DNA of 64,000 nucleotides from contig CAWZYM010000217.1 of the NCBI GenBank assembly GCA_963966185.1, positions 1-64,000 on the forward strand, written 5' to 3'. The translations under genes were made by a program, and so were the position numbers. How positions within the stretch are numbered: the stretch's first letter is position 1; every line of letters starts with the position of its first letter. The stretch is from Rhabditoides inermis. Its lineage: Eukaryota; Nematoda; Chromadorea; Rhabditida; Rhabditidae. Below the pieces are notes generated by a model. That model was given only the letters and a program-made list of their open reading frames with translations. It was not told where the DNA came from and ran no database searches. Positions 61,218 through 64,000 of this stretch are shown piece after piece.

Positions 61218-63817
61218 TCGCAGTTTCAACAAAGTGTTGAAAGTCGAGTTATCGCAGTTTCAACAAAGTGTTGAAAGTCGAGTTATCGCAGTTTCAACAA
61301 AGTGTTGAAAGTCGAGTTATTGTTTGTTTTTTTAACACCGTATTGAAAGTCGAGTTATCGCAGTTTCAACCAAGTGTTGAAATTCGAAAGTTATCGCAGT
61401 TTCAACAAAGTGTTGAAAGTCAAGTTATCGCAGTTTCAACAAAGTGTTGAAAGTCGAGTTATTGTTTTTTTAACACCGTATTGAAAGTCGAGTTATCGCA
61501 GTTTCAACAAAGTGTTGAAAGTCGAGTTATCGCAGTTTCAACAAAGTGTTGAAAGTCGAGTTATTGTTTTTTTAACACCGTATTGAAAGTCGAGTTATCG
61601 CAGTTTCAACAAAGTGTTTAAAGTCGAGTTATCGCAGTTTCAACAAAGTGTTGAATGTCGAGTTGTCGCAGTTTCAACAAAGTGTTGAAAGTCGAGTTAT
61701 CGCAGTTTCAACCAAGTGTTGAAATTCGAGTTATCGCAGTTTCAACAAAGTGTTGAAAGTCGAGTCATTGAAGTTTCAACAAAGTGTTGAAAGTCAAGTT
61801 ATCGCAGTTTCAACAAAGTGTTGAAAGTCGAGTTATCGCAGTTTCAACAAAATGTTGAAAGTCGAGTTTATGTTTTTTAACACCGTATTGAAAGTCGAGT
61901 TATCGCATTTTAAACAAAGTGTTGAAAGTCCAGTTATCGCAGTTTCAACAAAGTGTTGAAAGTCGAGTTATCGCAGTTTCAACAAAGTGTTGAAAGTCGA
62001 GTTATTGTTTTTTTAACACCGTATTGAAAGTCGAGTTATCGCAGTTTCAACAAAGTGTTTAAAGTCGAGTTATCGCAGTTTCAACAAAGTGTTGAAAGTC
62101 GAGTTATCGTAGGTTCAACAAAGTGTTGAATGTCGAGTTGTCGCAGTTTCAACAAAGTGTTGAAAGTCGAGTTATCGCAGTTTCAACAAAGTGTTGAAAG
62201 TCGAGTTATCGCAGTTTCAACAAAGTGTTGAAAGTCGAGTTATTGTTTGTTTTTTTAACACCGTATTGAAAGTCGAGTTATCGCAGTTTCAACAAAGTGT
62301 TGAATGTCGAGTTATCGCAGTTTCAACAAAGTGTTGAAAGTCGAGTTATCGCAGTTTCAACAAAGTGTTGAATGTCGAGTTATCGCAGTTTCAACAAAGT
62401 GTTGAAAGTCGAGTTATCGCAGTTTCAACAAAGTGTTGAAAGTCGAGTTATCGTAGGTTCAACAAAGTGTGGAAAGTCGAGTTATCGCAGTTTCAACAAA
62501 AGTGTTTAAAGTCGAGTTATCGCAGTTTCAACAAAGTGTTGAATGTCGAGTTGTCGCAGTTTCAACAAAGTGTTGAAAGTCGAGTTATCGCAGTTTCAAC
62601 CAAGTGTTGAAATTCGAGTTATCGCAGTTTCAACAAAGTGTTGAAAGTCGAGTCATTGAAGTTTCAACAAAGTGTTGAAAGTCAAGTTATCGCAGTTTCA
62701 ACAAAGTGTTGAAAGTCGAGTTATCGCAGTTTCAACAAAATGTTGAAAGTCGAGTTTATGTTTTTTAACACCGTATTGAAAGTCGAGTTATCGCATTTTA
62801 AACAAAGTGTTGAAAGTCCAGTTATCGCAGTTTCAACAAAGTGTTGAAAGTCGAGTTATCGCAGTTTCAACAAAGTGTTGAAAGTCGAGTTATTGTTTTT
62901 TTAACACCGTATTGAAAGTCGAGTTATCGCAGTTTCAACAAAGTGTTTAAAGTCGAGTTATCGCAGTTTCAACAAAGTGTTGAAAGTCGAGTTATCGTAG
63001 GTTCAACAAAGTGTTGAATGTCGAGTTGTCGCAGTTTCAACAAAGTGTTGAAAGTCGAGTTATCGCAGTTTCAACAAAGTGTTGAAAGTCGAGTTATCGC
63101 AGTTTCAACAAAGTGTTGAAAGTCGAGTTATTGTTTGTTTTTTTAACACCGTATTGAAAGTCGAGTTATCGCAGTTTCAACCAAGTGTTGAAATTCGAAA
63201 GTTATCGCAGTTTCAACAAAGTGTTGAAAGTCAAGTTATCGCAGTTTCAACAAAGTGTTGAAAGTCGAGTTATTGTTTTTTTAACACCGTATTGAAAGTC
63301 GAGTTATCGCAGTTTCAACAAAGTGTTGAAAGTCGAGTTATCGCAGTTTCAACAAAGTGTTGAAAGTCGAGTTATTGTTTTTTTAACACCGTATTGAAAG
63401 TCGAGTTATCGCAGTTTCAACAAAGTGTTTAAAGTCGAGTTATCGCAGTTTCAACAAAGTGTTGAAAGTCGAGTTATCGTAGGTTCAACAAAGTGTTGAA
63501 TGTCGAGTTGTCGCAGTTTCAACAAAGTGTTGAAAGTCGAGTTATCGCAGTTTCAACAAAGTGTTGAAAGTCGAGTTATCGCAGTTTCAACAAAGTGTTG
63601 AAAGTCGAGTTATTGTTTGTTTTTTTAACACCGTATTGAAAGTCGAGTTATCGCAGTTTCAACAAAGTGTTGAATGTCGAGTTATCGCAGTTTCAACAAA
63701 GTGTTGAAAGTCGAGTTATCGCAGTTTCAACAAAGTGTTGAATGTCGAGTTATCGCAGTTTCAACAAAGTGTTGAAAGTCGAGTTATCGCAGTTTCAACA
63801 AAGTGTTGAAAGTCGAG
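61218..63817 (+). repeat. Terminal satellite B segment
   Basis: These are B monomers only, in HOR order related to 55.2-59.3 kb. Near 62497 a single extra A (CAACAAAAGTG) makes a 35-bp monomer, which breaks the 67-codon open frame found in the equivalent places upstream. The array ends in canonical monomers, with no sign of gradual decay toward its right edge. Confidence 0.85.
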
Positions 63818-63825
63818 CTAGAGAC
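63811..63825. other. Junction of satellite B and inverted satellite A
   Basis: The last B monomer is cut after AAAGTCGAG at about 63817. The next bases, CTAGAGACAGTTTGATG, are the reverse complement of the A motif ending in CTGTCTCTAG. There is no spacer. The A breakpoint lies at the TCTAGA motif, a different position in the monomer from the left junction, which lies in the GAGAGTA region. Confidence 0.9.
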
Positions 63826-64000
63826 AGTTTGATGCTCTCTTCTGCCTACTCTCTACTCTCACGTCTCCGCTGCAGTCACAATAACTTTCTAGAGACAGTT
63901 TGATGCTCTCTTCTGTCTACTCTCACGTCTCCGCTGAAGTCACTATAATTTTCTAGAGACAGTTTGATGCTCTCTTCTGTCTACTCTCTACTCTCACGTC
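63818..64000 (-). repeat. Satellite A in inverted orientation (partial array)
   Basis: Reverse-complement A monomers: a 71-bp one (63818-63888) carrying the GGCAG variant, a 64-bp one (63889-63952), and 48 bp of a third running off the window. Both sequence and lengths match the main A array, so this is the same family on the other strand. The array continues beyond the window for an unknown distance. Confidence 0.95.

Larger units (their letters stand above)
36828..63817 (+). repeat. Satellite B array (34-bp monomers with HOR structure)
   Basis: This is an uninterrupted head-to-tail array of about 790 monomers of 34 bp, phased as AGTCGAGTTATCGCAG, then TTTCAACAAAGTGTTGAA. GC is about 38%, and a TCGA (TaqI) site is present in most monomers. 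Variants occur in a repeated order: T-rich monomers (TTGTTTTTTTAACACCG, 34 bp; a 38-bp form with TTGTTTG; a 33-bp form with GTTTATG), TCGTAGGTTC, GAGTCATTGAAG, GTCCAGTT, GCATTTTAAAC, GTGTTTAAAG, GTGTTGAATGTC and CAACCAAGTG. This order defines HORs of 27-40 and more monomers. The sequence is unrelated to satellite A. No gene or transposon was seen. Confidence 0.97.

Noticed and set aside
37707..63261. About 18 near-identical 60-codon open frames in satellite B, starting with GTG
   Set aside because: They arise because a 38-bp and a 36-bp monomer shift the phase past the TGT TGA stop that otherwise recurs every 102 bp. They start at GTG, have no other gene signal, and copy number simply follows the HOR.
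37810..63261. Heat-shock-element-like GAAATTCGAA in the 36-bp B variant
   Set aside because: Spacing of the GAA/TTC blocks does not fit the alternating 5-bp pattern, and it is a by-product of the 2-bp gain in that monomer.
36828..63817. CRISPR-like array (34-bp repeats with a palindrome)
   Set aside because: There are no unique spacers: repeats are directly contiguous, variants are themselves repeat derivatives, and there are no cas genes.
36828..63817. Resemblance of the 34-bp dyad unit to site-specific recombination sites
   Set aside because: Only the length coincides. The arms are 8 bp with a 3-bp centre and the sequence does not match sites such as loxP. No recombinase gene is present.
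36828..63817. Pol III gene signals (GGTTCAAC as a B box plus T-runs as terminators) in B
   Set aside because: GGTTCAAC occurs only in one variant monomer and departs from the GGTTCGA core. No A box or tRNA-like fold accompanies it, and the T-runs are part of a diverged monomer.
1..64000. CENP-B box or telomere repeat
   Set aside because: I found no TTCG-N4-A-N2-CGGG pattern in either monomer, although B variants contain ATTCGAGTTATCG. No TTAGGG-, TTAGG- or TTTAGGG-like tandem repeat was seen.
63818..64000. Terminal inverted repeats of a giant mobile element (A arms around B)
   Set aside because: The arms are satellite arrays cut at different monomer positions, with no target-site duplication and no transposase-like gene inside, so a mobile element is not supported.

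Overview
This 64 kb window is almost pure satellite DNA. I found no gene, RNA gene, transposon or unique sequence. Such long, hierarchically amplified arrays of short monomers are typical of eukaryotic heterochromatin (pericentromeric, centromeric, subtelomeric or sex-chromosome blocks). No bacterial, phage or organellar feature is visible. The sequence does not let me name the organism, and I do not recognise either satellite family.

Layout. (1) Positions 1-36827 hold satellite A, a head-to-tail array of about 545 monomers. Most are 64 or 71 bp, differing by one extra 7-bp GAGAGTA unit, and a rare class is 77 bp. The + strand is purine-rich, and nearly every monomer carries an XbaI hexamer (TCTAGA). 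(2) Positions 36828-63817 hold satellite B, an unrelated 34-bp repeat of about 790 monomers. Its canonical monomer contains a perfect 8-bp inverted repeat around a 3-nt loop (TTTCAACA-AAG-TGTTGAAA). T-rich and length-variant monomers (33, 36, 37, 38 bp) are interspersed in a fixed order and create higher-order repeats (HORs). (3) Positions 63818-64000 return to satellite A, but on the opposite strand. The B block is therefore flanked by A arrays in inverted orientation (A> B <A), with sharp junctions on both sides.

Both arrays are built from nested segmental duplications. In A I traced copies offset by 340, 739, 1222, 1414, 1612, 2216, 3180, 4278, 4433 and 14069 bp. In B I traced offsets of 922/923, 1369, 2599, 3552 and about 11.1 kb. 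Copies often differ at only a few bases over 1-3 kb, which indicates recent unequal exchange or amplification, or in part assembly duplication. Short open frames of 60-67 codons recur in B, but they follow from the 34-bp period plus length-variant monomers and I do not call them genes.

The points most worth a second look are the A/B/inverted-A architecture and its two breakpoints, the 19-bp dyad repeated throughout B, the tandem 2599-bp duplication in B, and the recombinant monomers that record out-of-register exchange. All offsets and boundaries come from reading the sequence by eye and are accurate to roughly a few bases up to tens of bases.
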